Shown piece after piece: positions 14,576 through 27,540 of a stretch of DNA of 64,000 nt. The stretch spans positions 11,658,362 to 11,722,361 of the forward strand of contig NC_079414.1 of the NCBI RefSeq assembly GCF_026213295.1, written 5' to 3'. The stretch's first letter is position 1. Each line of letters opens with the position of its first letter. Under the pieces are notes generated by a model. The model ran no database searches, was not told the DNA's origin, and saw nothing but the letters and a program-made list of their open reading frames with translations. This DNA comes from Gadus chalcogrammus (taxonomy: Eukaryota > Chordata > Actinopteri > Gadiformes > Gadidae). A program made the position numbers and the translations under genes.

Positions 14576-14932
14576 TTATAGTTATTAGGAAGATTTCATC
14601 GGCTCGCTCGCATGTTTCAACGACGTCAGGTTGCTAGGGACGCTGCTTTCGCTAAACTAGCAGCTCACGTGTTTCCTGCGTTTGTGTTATTAAACCGTTA
14701 CTTTATGTAACTGTTAATGATATTGTAATAACCACAGGCGATGTATTGAGCGAAGTAAGCTTGATAGCAGGTTTATTGGATTCCACAATCGGACAGGCAG
14801 GCACAGCTCCACCGGAAAACTACAACAACCAAAACTCCCTCCCGGAAGCAAACCCCCGGAACCCCCTCTCAGAAGGCCCGCCCCTTCCTCCCAAACCCCT
14901 GTGACGCTCCCCCGCTACGGGACTCTCTAAAT

Positions 14933-15013
14933 CAGGGATGGGCAACTGGCGGCCCGCATCCTCACTCAGTGCGGCCCGCATCCTCACTCACTCAGCTATT
15001 TATTTATAAAAAA

Positions 15014-15044
<31 letters not shown>

Positions 15045-15574
15045 TTGATCGAGTTACAGAAAACTCGGTCAAGAAAGATGAGAAGAATTCATAGAATTCG
15101 AAGGAAAACCCATGCGTCTAGTTTGCTTAGAAGCGATATCAGTCATTAAAGATATCCACTTAAGTCGCCACTACAACTACTACAACTGCTTGTTGGGTTT
15201 GAGTACATTGAGTTGTTGCACTTAATGTTGGGCCACTGTTTTTCAGTTTTTTGACTTAATTGAATGATGATGTATGTGAGCCCTTTGCACTGATCAAAAT
15301 ACTGACCATTTATGTGGCTGTTTGAGCATGGAAAACATGAAATTAATGTATGTTGGTTCAATTAACATACCGAACATACCGTTATGATTCTGGATGATTT
15401 TTTAGGTAGTGGCCATCCCCAAAATGCACCAGAATACAGGAAATCATATCTACCAAATTCAAAATTGTGTAGCTTCTCTCAGCTCACGTTTAGTTGAAGT
15501 GCGCAGTCATGTGGCCCTCCGATGGTTATGATGAAAAATGTGGCCCTCTTTATCATGAAAGTTGCCCATCCCTG
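14933..15574. mobile_element. non-autonomous hAT element, 8-bp target duplication CTCTAAAT
   Basis: Perfect 15-bp inverted ends CAGGGATGGGCAACT. The flanking duplication ctctaaat is at 14925-14932 and 15575-15582. Length 642 bp. No coding capacity; the left end has gcggcccgcatcctcactca-type repeats followed by an A/T-rich simple repeat near 15000-15045. Confidence 0.85.
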
Positions 15575-15622
15575 CTCTAAATCGACGCCACTTCGACCTG
15601 GGCGGGACTTTACGTCCTACGT

Positions 15623-16848
15623 CAGTGAACCCCAATTAGCGGCCCGCGGGCCAGATCCGGCCCGCAAGACCAAAATGTCCGGCCCGCGCAGACCCACATG
15701 TCACATGTCATCTCCAAAAAAAATAAAAAATGTATTTGCGCGGTCTGCTATATTTTCCCCTCAGCCCACACCATCCACTTGACCGTTGACGTTACTGCGT
15801 GCTGACGTAATAACGTTCTTCGTGCGTCACTTTCCCGCTATCCGTCTGTCATCCCAGGGAATTACAACTTTGTCAAAAATCAACGGATTGAAAATTGATG
15901 AAAGAAACATGTCATTTGCCATGAAAAGGAAGGTCAACCAGGAGAACCGCCAGTTTAAAACTGAATGGACCGATGAGTATTGCTTTTCTTTACCGGACCA
16001 TGCCAACGCAAAGCCGACATGCTTAATATGCAAGCAGAGGGTGGCTGTCATTAAATCGGACAACCTGACACAAACTGTTTGCATGCTGCCAGCTTTAATG
16101 GAAGTTTCCCAGAAAAATCTGAGCAACGCAAACCAAAGATTGCAAGCATGTTGACATCATACATGCGGTCAGTTTTAACCATATGCAAAACGGCATCGGC
16201 ACAAGAGAGCGCAACAGCTGCTTCATTGCATGTTTCCTGGATGCTTGATAAAGCTAAGAAGCCCTTTGCTGATGCAGAGTTCATTAAACAATGTGCAATT
16301 CACATGGCTGGTGAAATCTTAAATCAAGAGGAAAAAATCAAAACAAAAGTTGTGGAGCTATGAAAGCAGGTGCCGAGGAAATGTCAGCTGAACACAAAGA
16401 TCTGTTGCTGCACAACGATGTTCGCTGGCTGAGTAAAGGCCGTGTGTTGGAGAGGGTGTGCGACCTGCGTGATGAACGTGTGTCATTTTTATCCAGCCTG
16501 CAGAGCCCAAAAGCCCGCGAATTTCTGGCGGGCTGACTTCAAGGTGTTGGCAGATGTTAATTTTTTGTGACATCATGTCTCATCTGAATCACCTTAACCT
16601 GCAGCTACAAGGCAAGAACCACACTGTTGCTGACATGTACGAAGCGATTGAAGCCCTCCAGTCGAAGCTGGATGCTATTTAAACCTAATTGATCTAGCCC
16701 TCCTGCATTATCGCTAAAACAGTAATTATAATTAAAGCTAAATTTGCACATAAAAATGGCGAATTAGAAAAATGAAACGACATTTCGGCCCTTGGCATGG
16801 CATGTTTGACCAAATTTGGCCCTCGGAAAAACTAATTGGGGAACCCTG
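15623..16848 (+). mobile_element. hAT element with decayed BED-finger transposase, target duplication TCCTACGT
   Basis: The ends are CAGTGAACCCCAATTAG and the inverse of CAGGGTTCCCCAATTAG. The perfect 8-bp duplication tcctacgt lies at 15615-15622 and 16849-16856. Inside, broken plus-strand frames keep a BED-type N-terminus (FKTEWTDEYCFSLPDH, then PTCLICKQRVAVIKS) and later transposase pieces (LLLHNDVRWLSKGRVLERV, then FLSSLQSPKAREFLAG). Stops and frame changes near 16080, 16363 and 16535 make it a pseudogene. At 1.2 kb the element has also lost much of a normal hAT transposase. Confidence 0.85.
15786..16680 (+). pseudogene. hAT transposase pseudogene (BED finger, ZBED/GTF2IRD2-like)
   Basis: The coding remnant inside the preceding element, spread over two or more frames. 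The Cys-x2-Cys of the BED finger is visible in PTCLICKQ; the His pair is lost at the frame change near 16080. The last recognisable part is the inverse-free run coding for HLNLQLQGKNHTVADMYEA-like residues near 16590-16650. Comparable domesticated proteins exist in vertebrates, but the breaks here argue against function. Confidence 0.75.
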
Positions 16849-17489
16849 TCCTACGTCGTCACTCGCTATGGGTTTGCATGTGTGCGCGTAGCCGTTTGTC
16901 TGAGGGATCTGTGCACGAACTCCCTTGCACTACAGATTACGAGCGTCAGTGTCGTACGCGATGGAGGGTGGGTGACATTCCTACAGTCTGTGATGATAGG
17001 CTATAATTCTACAAATGACTTACTATTACTAGCGAATGGCGATTAACATGACGAAACAACACAAACTAAGCTAACATTAGACTATAGCCATACCAGATAA
17101 CGCCATACCAGCTAACCCTAACTATTTATATTAAACTCTGAACCATTTTGCAACAGGCAACTGTGTGTTGGTGCGTCTTATTGCTTCCCACGTCTGCGTC
17201 TGCATCTTTCAGCTTTTGTACTGTATATCAGAAATGATCACCCTGTACCACACTGCTGACTTGTTGATGTTTTGTGAGCACTCACACATTTCTCTAGGTA
17301 TCTTAAGTTTCCTACTGGAGTCATCAAAACTTTGGACTTTGTTATTGTAAGAAATATTGTGTTGCAAAAACACTTTGTGTCTTACCCTTAAGGTTACCCT
17401 AACCTTAACCCCAGTAACATTTCTTCATCATAAACTACAAGTTACGCAAAATGGCATACAAACATCCAGTCCAATATGAAAGAAAAAAG

Positions 17490-17760
17490 CTAGCTTCATT
17501 AAGGAATCGAACCCCTTATCCCCGCATTAATGAGTTGTTCTCTGACCACTAACCCATCAGGTCTTAGTACGTGCGATTCAAGAGTTAACCACTTGACAAT
17601 CTCTAAACTTCGTTTGCCTTGAAATTGTAAAGACAGTGATGTGTGTTGTACATTGTGCGAGTATCCGTCACTCGCGATGTGTGTGCAGTCCAAAATGAAA
17701 GAAAAAACCTTGCATCACTAGGGAATCGAACCCCCAATCATCAGTTGGTCGTTGGTAACT
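17490..17760 (-). repeat. two tRNA-like (SINE head-like) segments
   Basis: On the minus strand, ggggttcgattcc occurs at 17516-17504 and about 17733-17721, matching a pol III B box. The first copy has an A-box-like tgggttagtggtcagag upstream (about 17550-17535). The following sequences are related (gctttttt/ttcatattggac and ttttttctttcattttggac), so the pair arose by duplication. Neither folds into a complete tRNA by eye. Confidence 0.4.
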
Positions 17761-18163
17761 GTAAACAAAGAGATCGCATTTTGTTTAACTGCTAACTAAC
17801 AAACGGGTTTATGCGTTCACTGAACATAGATTATGGAAATAAAAGACCACTTTTCCATCAGAAAAATCATCAGAACCGTTATTACCAACCCATAGACACT
17901 AAAGCCAAAACCTTTCTCACATGCACACCCATCGCGAGTGACGGCTATGCGCACATGCACACCCATAGCGAGTGACGTAGGAAGTAAAGTCCCGCCCAGG
18001 TCGAAGTGGCGTCGATTTAGAGAGTCCCGTGACGCTACAATATCATCTTGTTAGAAACACGTTTATCTGAGAGCCAACCCAGTCGCCCAAAGCATACGTT
18101 GACAGTGTACGTTTTCGTGAACACTGGATTACGTCGCATTACAACATAAAATAGCGTGTTAAG

Positions 18164-19159
<996 letters not shown>

Positions 19160-19640
19160 CAACTATTGTTGACATTTTGCATAATAGTGAAACAGGAGGA
19201 AATTAATAATCATTAATGTTTGTATTTCCTCTATATTATTAACTGTATAATTATTTTTTTAAGGTATCCATACATATTTCCAATGAACAAAAACGACACT
19301 CTGTATGCATTCATCAAGATTTTTCATGAAGTTTTGAGCCCTTTACAGTTTACACCATACATATGCTCCACATCAGAATCGAGTCGGCTGGAACAATCTG
19401 AGAAGCACGGTAGCCAAACTGCGGCAGAGGAAGCAGGTAATTAATTATTTATTTTATTTTAAATGTTAAGTATACTTAACAGATATACTTGGAAATAGAA
19501 TTGCTTAATGGACATTGAGCAATTATGCTGAACAAGGTAGTTGAGATTATATTTATATCATTAACCCATCATGCACTTGACATGGTTACATCCCTCGAAC
19601 TATGGGCAAAATATAGTACTTTTTGGTGTGACAAAATAAA
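19160..19640. other. intergenic, nothing firm
   Basis: A plus-strand open frame at 19220-19444 ends next to a possible GTAATT donor after gcagaggaagcag. It resembles no family known to me and may be chance. Confidence 0.3.
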
Positions 19641-19644
19641 TCTT

Positions 19645-21060
19645 ACCATGGTGAAAAGAATGATTCGAAAAGCTTAACTAATGATAAACTAATGATTCAA
19701 AAAGCTTACTGGTGAACGAAAGCTTCACTACTGGTAAACGAATGGTAAACAAATTATTAAAAAAGCTTCACTACTTGTAAACAAATGATTAAAAAAGGTG
19801 AACGAATGGTTCAAAGAACTGGTGAACGAATGGTTTGCGAAAGATGCATGACTTAACATTCAGGTACCCAAAGGGCTTCACTACTGGTAATCGAATGAAT
19901 CATAAAGCTTAACTACTGGTGAATGAATGGTTCACGAAAGAGTAACAACTCAGTATGATGCATTACTTTATATGAAGGTACACAAAAACCTTCACGAATG
20001 GTAAACGAATAGTAAACAAACGATTCAAAAAGCTTCACAACTGGTAAACAAATGATTCAAAAAAGCTTCACCACTGGTGAACGAATGGTTCCCGAAAGAT
20101 GCATGACTTTAAGGTACCCAAGAAGCTTCAATACTGGTAAACGAATGACTAAAAAAGCTTAACTACTGGTGAACGAATGGTTCAAAAAGCTAAACTACTG
20201 GTGAACGAATGGTTTGCGAAAGATTCATGACTTTACATTAAGGTAGCCTACCCAAAAAGCTTCACTACTGGTAAACAAATTATTAAAAAAGCTTCACTAC
20301 TGTTTAACTAAAGATTCAAAAAGCTTACTGGTGAACGAATGGTTTGTGAAAGAGTAACAACTCAGTATGATGCATTACTTTACATGAAGGTACACAAAAA
20401 GCTTTCATTTCTGGTAAACAAATGATTCAAAAAGCTTCACTACTGGTAAACGAATGATTCAAAAAGCGTAACTACTGCTGAAGGAATGGTTTACGAAAGA
20501 GTAACAACTCAGTATGATGCATTACTTTATATGAAGGTACACAAAAAGCTTTACTACGGGTAAACAAATGGTAAACAAATGATTCAAAAAGCTTCACTAC
20601 TGGTGGACGAATGGTTCGCGAAAGACTAACAACTCAGTATGATGCATTACTTTACATGAAGGTACACAAAAAGCTTCACTACTGGTAAACGAATGGTAAA
20701 CAAATTATTAAAAAAGCTTCACTACTTGTAAACAAATGATTAAAAAAGGTGAACGAATGGTTCAAAGAACTGGTGAACGAATGGTTTGCGAAAGATGCAT
20801 GACTTAACATTCAGGTACCCAAAGGGCTTCACTACTGGTAATCGAATGAATCATAAAGCTTAACTACTGGTGAATGAATGGTTCACGAAAGAGTAACAAC
20901 TCAGTATGATGCATTACTTTATATGAAGGTACACAAAAACCTTCACGAATGGTAAACGAATAGTAAACAAACGATTCAAAAAGCTTCACAACTGGTAAAC
21001 GAATGATTCAAAAAAGCTTCACCACTGGTGAACGAATGGATTGCGAATGAGTTACAATAC
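19645..21060. repeat. degenerate satellite, about 30-bp unit with about 950-bp duplication
   Basis: Variants of aaaagcttcactactggta followed by aacgaatgattc alternate with agtaacaactcagtatgatg. The stretch 19735-20080 recurs almost unchanged at about 20685-21030, so a block of about 950 bp was duplicated on top of the short unit. No coding frame. Confidence 0.9.
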
Positions 21061-22864
21061 TGTGGACACATCTGCACTGTAATAATATATGTATAGGACA
21101 AATTCTAAAAAAAAAAAAAAAAAAAAAGCTTAACAGTCAGATCCAGCTCTACCAGTCGATCCAGTGTGGGACCCAAGCCAGCCCTCGACAGCGCTTCAAA
21201 CCAAGGGCGGCAGGTTTAAAGCATACCCTGCCGCGGTGGACAATTGCTTTTAAGCCTTCAACATTACTAATGCCACATAATAAACCTTAAATGTGAATAT
21301 TAATGTATGTATTGTGTGTATGCAGGGCTCTACAGAGCGCCCATTTCACTCGCATTTGCGAGCGAATATTTCGGCGTGCGAACGAGAAAAACAAAACAGG
21401 AGCACGCGTGCGAATGACTTCTCCACAGCGCACTATACTGTGCGTTCACACCAAACGCGAAGGGACGAAACGATTCCATACAAAGCAACGATTCCATTTG
21501 CAGCGCGACACTTTTACCCGGCACGGGCGAGCGCGTTCACGTGGATTTCAGGTGGATTTGCAGCACGCCACTTTTGCTCGAGTTGAAATATTTAAACTTT
21601 GCCGCAACATTCGCGTGATGGCAGCCAATCAGCGTTCAACAGCGTAGCCACTGAGTGACGTGCGTAACGTAACAGCCAATCAGTTTTCAACCGGCCAACT
21701 GTTTATTATTTTTATTTTAACCTTTATTTTTCCAGATAAAACATTAAGAACAGTTTCTTATTTACAATATTGATCTGGTCCAAGAGGCCCCACCAGGAAC
21801 AAAAGGTACAAACAACAAAAACACAAGCATGACCAATCTAGACAAATACAAAACGGATACACAAATACACAACCTATTTACAGAAAGAAAATAGAAAACA
21901 CCAATGCACTATAAATAATAATAATAATTAAGATGGGCCAATGTTATACTGTGTGTGAAGGGTGTAATGCAAATGATAAACAGTGGAATCAACAGGAGCA
22001 GGGGGGGTCCACCAAAACATAGCCAAGTTCCCTGCAAATTCTGGGACTATTTTCAAGATTAGTATTATTTTTATATTTTTCCCTGTTCCCTGCAGTGCAG
22101 TCTGGGGTGAACCCCAGAATGGAGGAGAAAGTGATTGTTGCCGTTTGCGACTCCCCAAGCTCTATATAGAATAGTATATAATATAATTGTATTGTATTGT
22201 ATACATAATTTCACGGCCAAAGGCTCTGTGCGCCTCCGGCTGGCCGTAGCGCGGGAGGCGCTACGGGATGGTTTAGTGGGGTTTGTTTACCTACGTTGCT
22301 ATGGTTACCAGTCTTGTGTGTTCCACGGTTTATTAGGTATCTAAATCGCTGTCTAATCAATACTTCATTCACTGCCTCTTCCATGGTCATTACAATATTA
22401 TGAATAGACTGCATGGAGAAAGTTAATGCTGTTACTGTAGTCGATAAAGTCTCCAAATTCAACCCCCGACTGGTTGAAGGATTTCGGGTGGCTAGTTTAT
22501 GATGCTAAGAACATGAAAATGTTCCGTACATTTTGTAATGAAGCCCCATTGGCAATGGCAAGCTCCTCTCTGTTTATAACGGGGAACCCTAATCTGAAAC
22601 GCGATGCTGTGGTGAAACACATCGAGTCCACTAGGCATTCTCGCTGTCCCGATTTCTATATAAATCGCACCCATCCCAATAACCCTGGTACGGTGGAAGC
22701 CGAAATTGGTGGTGTTTTGTGTAGCATAAATGTAATCTTGTCTATTTATTTGTCTTAATTTTGCTTTAGTAAATTGTTGCTGTTGGTGTGTGCAATTTCT
22801 GAAAATGTTCTAAACAAAAACCTATTGTGCCCCCATTTTTTTCCCCTGTGCTCCTACATTTTTT
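21061..22864. other. intergenic with one LINE-tail-like piece
   Basis: At about 21700-21790 the minus strand ends in a ccagataaaacatt-type tail (cctttatttttccagataaa on plus), which is common in fish LINE or SINE 3' ends. No gene was recognised in the rest. Confidence 0.35.
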
Positions 22865-23299
22865 AAAGGCACCCAGTGCAACTTTCGAGGCTTAAAAATA
22901 AACATTCAATTTCTAGTCTTTTTTACACGTAGTAAGTTTCAATAACTCCATACCATTACATACCGACATTCAAGCAGAGAAGATTAGACGTTGTTGTGTG
23001 GTGAGAACTGATAGAAAATCGATAACAACAACAATGCCGCCATTTTCTTTATTTTTTGTAACCTACAATAAATAAAGCAGGCTTCCAGTCAATGGAAAAA
23101 TGGCTTCTCCCCATCGGCGATTGTTGTTGTTTACGATTTTCTATCAGTTCTCACACACAGCGACGTCTCATCTCTGCTCCTTGAATGTCGATATGTAATG
23201 GTATGGAGTTATTGAAACTTACTACGTGTAAAAAAGACTAGAAATTGAATGTTTATTTTTCATTGAATGTTTACATAAAGTTGCACTGGGTGCCTTTAA
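22865..23299. mobile_element. foldback MITE with arms of about 180 bp
   Basis: The terminal arms TTAAAGGCACCCAGTGCAAC (22865) and its inverse (to 23299) continue inward as imperfect inverse copies. These include ttcaataactccataccatt and gaactgatagaaaatcg against their complements. The 435-bp piece is nearly palindromic and has no coding capacity. Confidence 0.85.
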
Positions 23300-23552
23300 C
23301 TTAGGGGCACGAGTGCTCCTGAAAAAAAAAGTTAGTGTAGAGCCCTGTGTGTATGTATTGTGAATATCTTTATTAAAATATGACAATCATCCCGTCTATG
23401 CCCTGTTAATTGAATAACTAATTGTGAAATCCCAGGAAAATTCAGTTGCTTTCATAATCAATTGGTCAGTTTGCTAATTCACAGAATGATTAATTAATAT
23501 AGTATCCCCTAGTCTGTTCACCAGACTAGGGGTAACGAATACAGTGTTCCCC

Positions 23553-24919
23553 TGGGGTCTCATTTTAAAACTGTGCGTGGGATCGTTACTAAAAGTGCAC
23601 GAACGCCCAAAAGCCAAGTTTTGCGTGCGCCCACAAATATTCAGACTTATAATACCCTGCGTACGCACACCTCTAAGCAATCTTTCCTTTATAAATCACA
23701 GAGTGCCTACAAGTGTGTGCAGCTGAATCAGCTTCACGTTCCGTCCTGTACCCGTCCTTTTTTAACCATAAATGGTCAATGCAAAGAACCTCATGAATGC
23801 GATCTGCATGTAAAACAGACTCAGATGGAAGTATTATTTCTTGTCGGAAAGAATGGCAGAAGGACTGAGAAAAGCAAAAAAGCGAAATTTCACGGAGGTT
23901 GAGGTGGAGACACTTGTGGGTGAGGTGGAGGCCCGAAAAGTAGTTTTGTTCGGCCGTCACGGGATTGGGATCACTAACAACAAAAAGCAGAGTGAGTAGC
24001 AAAATGTTTCTGCAGCAGTGAACTCTGTCAGTGGCACGGAGCGCACAGTCCCAGAAATAAAAAAGAAGTGGTCTTACATAAAGGTACATATTTTTACGTA
24101 CCAATAAATCGTTAGACCCTCGTAAGACCCTCTCCCTCCGAATCCTGCAATTTGCATCGTCCTCCAGCAGTGCCATGGTGCAGCATTACGCACGGGGCTC
24201 ACCGCTGTATTTATAGGGTTACGGTAATAAGACTGACCGAGAACACCTTGGATAATCAGTTTGTAATCACCCACGTAAAATGCTCTTGAACATAACCCCT
24301 TTTAAATGCCTGATTTGTCATGAAAAGCATCAAGAGGAACGGACAATAATATAACGATTGTGATGAGGAGTATGTGGCTCGGTTTTCCACACTTGGGATT
24401 TAATCGACATTTGAACATGTGTTTACAGTGTCACATAAAAATATTATGTTATTGACACATGTTGGACAGATGCTTTATTCCATGCAGTCGGCACGCCGTC
24501 AGTGGACAATATGGAGTGACGGGATTAAATATAGCGAATTTTGATTTTGAATTTTCATTTAGATTCTAAGGAGATGTTTCTGGAGTTATAATTGAGAAAT
24601 AACGCAATTGACTTAAATTATTCTGATTCCATAGATTTAACGCATGATACGGGTTGAAATTAAACTTGATAAATGATAAAACATAATCGTTCTTCCCTAC
24701 ATTTCTTCTGTCTGACTTCAGTTCACCACCACACCGTCTGTGTCGCCAATTCTCCTTTTCATCCAAACCATGCGTACGCATTGGGTCAGAGTTTGCTTAG
24801 GGCTGCGCACATTCTCCCGTCAAGTCAGTATTTTATAGATCACAACCTTGGCGTGGAAAGTCACGTACGCCACTTTCAGGTACATATTTTTTGTGTGGTT
24901 ATAAATGAGACCCCAGGTC
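23553..24919 (+). mobile_element. PIF/Harbinger-like element with Myb-like gene remnant
   Basis: The ends are inverted copies of CCTGGGGTCTCATTT. The plus strand carries a Myb/SANT-like protein remnant, typical of the second gene of Harbinger elements. No clear 3-bp duplication can be assigned. Confidence 0.6.
23853..24083 (+). pseudogene. Harbinger-type Myb/SANT-like protein, broken by a stop
   Basis: From the ATG at 23853 the frame reads KKRNFTEVEVETLVGEVEAR, a typical first helix of the Myb-like domain. It later has NSVSGTERTVPEIKKKW, the third helix region, then a GTACAT donor-like site. An in-frame TAG after NNKKQSE, where related proteins continue, splits the domain. It would have bound transposon ends; it is now likely dead. 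Confidence 0.65.
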
Positions 24920-25132
24920 TTCTTACCAGTAACTCCTGAGTAGTTACCAAATAACTGTAACTTAGGGCCCCAGTTAAGGCCCCAATTAGGGCCCGAGTTG
25001 GGCCCCAGGTAGGGCCCCAGTCGTTCATCATTCGTTACTCAGTAACAAATACATTAGTCCCCTGGTCTGTTTACCAGTAACTCCTGAGTATTTACTGAAT
25101 AACTGTCACTTAGGGCACCAGTTAGGGCCCTG

Positions 25133-26260
25133 GGCCCCGTTTCCCGAAAGCATCTTTAGCCTAAGTGGATCGCAGAGAGGGTCGTACGAGCATCGTACAG
25201 TTTTCACACCGTTTCCCGAAAGCATCTTTGGTAACGAACGTCTTGAAAACGCTCGTAGCTAACGAGTGCTCCAGGGTACTCGTAGGACGCTAAGAGCCTC
25301 GTTAGCCTACTATAGCCTCAGTGGCGTAACCAGCGGACATTCCTAGTATTGTATTATAACACATTGGTAATGGTGTATCACGTGCGTCTGAGCCTAATGT
25401 GGGCCATTTAGTTTGAGAGAGACAGTCCAGGAAATGTTTTAAGCAGGCAGTGCACTTAAAATGTGTGAGAGAAAGTGGGCGGGATTTGTGCAGACTGACA
25501 TAGGCTACTAATAAAACGTAGCCTAAAATAATGTAAAAAAAAATAAAATAAAAAAATTATAAAAATATTAATTATGAAAATATAAAAAAAAAATGCAAAG
25601 GAGCAGGCAAAAGGCTGGGATATGGTGGGGATTGGTCACGTTGACGGGAATGTTTATTGACATGTGGGAGGGTGGAGGGGGTTAAAAAAATGTCTCAATC
25701 ACTCTGTCTCACACCGATCTTCCTCGTCGTCATCGTCCTCAATGTCCTCCGGTTCAACCAAAGCTACCCCAGCCATAGCTGCAATGTTGTGCAACATAGC
25801 TGTCACACATATCACAGCGCATGACTTGGTCGGCAAAAACTGGAGCCCTCTGCTGGACTTGTGAAGGCATCAAAAGCGCAACTTCCACCTCCCGATCGTG
25901 CGCTCAGGATTAGGACTGATATATATGTCGGCCTAGGCTTAATCAATTGTGTTTTAATATCTTTAGCATTCATATTATTGCAATCTATTCTTTTCGTAGG
26001 CTACTCTGCGGTTGGCCTTGATGGGGAGATATTTTAACCCTTTTTAACCCCATTTTCCTCCGACATTCCTGCGTCATAGCCCGTTTCAGCACCATGTCAG
26101 TGGACAGGTACAATCCTACGATCGTCGTGAGTGCAGCGAATGCGCGTTCACGTTAAGAGGAGTTTCGGGAAACGCTCCAAAGAAATTATCGATGGTTCGA
26201 AAGATCCATCGGGAGAATGATCTTACGAGCGAAGATCCATCGATATCGGGAAACGGGGCC
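25133..26260 (-). mobile_element. PIF/Harbinger element with HARBI1-like remnant, target duplication CTG
   Basis: Perfect inverted ends GGCCCCGTTTCCCGA. The flanking 3-bp repeat CTG (25130-25132 and 26261-26263) fits Harbinger insertion. Length 1,128 bp. Confidence 0.75.
25699..25917 (-). pseudogene. HARBI1-like nuclease, C-terminal remnant
   Basis: Minus strand reads SPNPERTIGRWKLRF, an in-frame TGA, then CLHKSSRGLQFLPTKSCAVI and AMLHNIAAMAG, ending in an acidic tail DIEDDDDEEDRCETE and a stop. The R-T-I-G-x-x-K-x-R-F and L-H-N-I motifs are the usual C-terminus of Harbinger nucleases. The stop and missing upstream part make it inactive. Confidence 0.7.
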
Positions 26261-26420
26261 CTGGTCATTCATCATTCGTTACTCAGTAACGAATACAGTA
26301 GTCCCCTAGTCTGTTTACCAGTAACTCCTCCGTAGTTACTGAGTAACTGTCACTTAGGGCCCGGTTAGGGCCCAGGTCGTTCAACATTCGTTACTCATTA
26401 GTTCCTAAGTAACTACCCAC

Positions 26421-27540
26421 GTTTTTGAGTACCTTATTGTAAAGCGTTACCGGTTTTTATTTTTCAATGTCAACTGTAAATATTGGCAGTTTTTTTAGCA
26501 TGGATTCATGACAATAATTGTTGCGGCTTCCCACGCATTTCAATTTGCGGCGAGCCACTCTGTCAGGGGCAGGATACTTTCTGACGCACACATGACACCA
26601 TAATGACTTAAAGTGTATTAACGTAGGGAAAACAAATAATGCATAATACGTGATGCCACAGTCACGCTTCAAATGTCACGCTTCATAATTCACGATTGAC
26701 GGTCAAAAAACGGATTCCCACTGGCTTTCGCCAGCTCTTTCCCTCACAAACCCTACCCGAATATCTCCTTATGTAGGCAGTAAGTTTGGGCAAGGTCAGG
26801 TGGGAGACCAAATCTGTTCCTGTGACACTGGTCACACCCCGTGACGCAGGTCTCAACACAATCATTCCATGCAACATAAATCTCACAATAAAGAACAAAA
26901 AGATTGTTAATGGCTCAATAATTAACCCCATACAATACAAGTAGGCTACAATAGGTTATAGCTTATTGTGTTTATTAATGAGCAGTGAAATATGCAGATA
27001 CAACATAGGATACATTTTATTGGCAACACCAAGACAAAGTGCCCCCCCGATAAACATCTAATTTTAAGTCGGCTACATCTTTATAGACAATGCCTGTTTT
27101 TCCGTAATAAACATAACAACAACATGTGATTAAATATAATATATCTAATTTATAAAAATATGATAACATTTATTCGTTTTTTTCATTCATTGTTTTTGTC
27201 AAATGTTTGAATTATCTTTTAGTTCTTGGCTAGAATTGCAGAGCTGCAAATAACAAATGTTATTCTGGCAAATTTGCTTTCTTTTGTATTTTAGTTCCCA
27301 CTTTGTTCTATCATGGTGAAGAAACAAATATGTTGAAATGGTTGTTGAAATCACACTGCTAAGCAGTGGAAATGGTTGTCAACTATTATCTAAATGGATT
27401 CTTACTTATGACAATTATGTTATTCTATTCTCAATCTAAAAAGTTGCTTCTGCCTCCAAATGAACTATGTTGATGTCATGGTAAACTAGGCTTAGGGTTA
27501 GGAAAATAATATTATACATTCAATATAATACAAAAGTGTT
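26421..27540. other. intergenic and 3' flank of the right-hand mucin gene
   Basis: Nothing recognised apart from the AATAAA on the minus strand at 27174-27169, a candidate poly(A) signal 367 bp past the stop codon. Confidence 0.35.

Larger units (their letters stand above)
14911..18031. mobile_element. older element with about 100-bp inverted ends, broken up by two hAT insertions
   Basis: Once the two hAT elements and one copy of each target duplication are removed, the left end reads acgggactctctaaatcgac and on through gacctgggcggg and cgtcactcgctatggg. The right end at 17943-18031 is the inverted form of the same ~100 bp with only a few changes. The inside holds two tRNA-like pieces but no transposase frame. 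The family is not recognised. Confidence 0.6.
23470..26420. repeat. GTTACTCAGTAACGAATACAG minisatellite split by two Harbinger elements
   Basis: Units of roughly 130-150 bp with cattcgttactcagtaac, cccctagtctgtttaccag and cacttagggccc motifs are seen at about 23500-23552, 24920-25132 and 26261-26420. The intervening DNA is two inserted transposons. Confidence 0.75.

Noticed and set aside
14731..14910. Possible LTR fragment left of the nested hAT elements
   Set aside because: Composition resembles an LTR, but no paired end or duplication was found.
23673..24176. Minus-strand open frame of 167 codons
   Set aside because: Antisense to the Myb-like Harbinger remnant, which has recognisable motifs on the plus strand.
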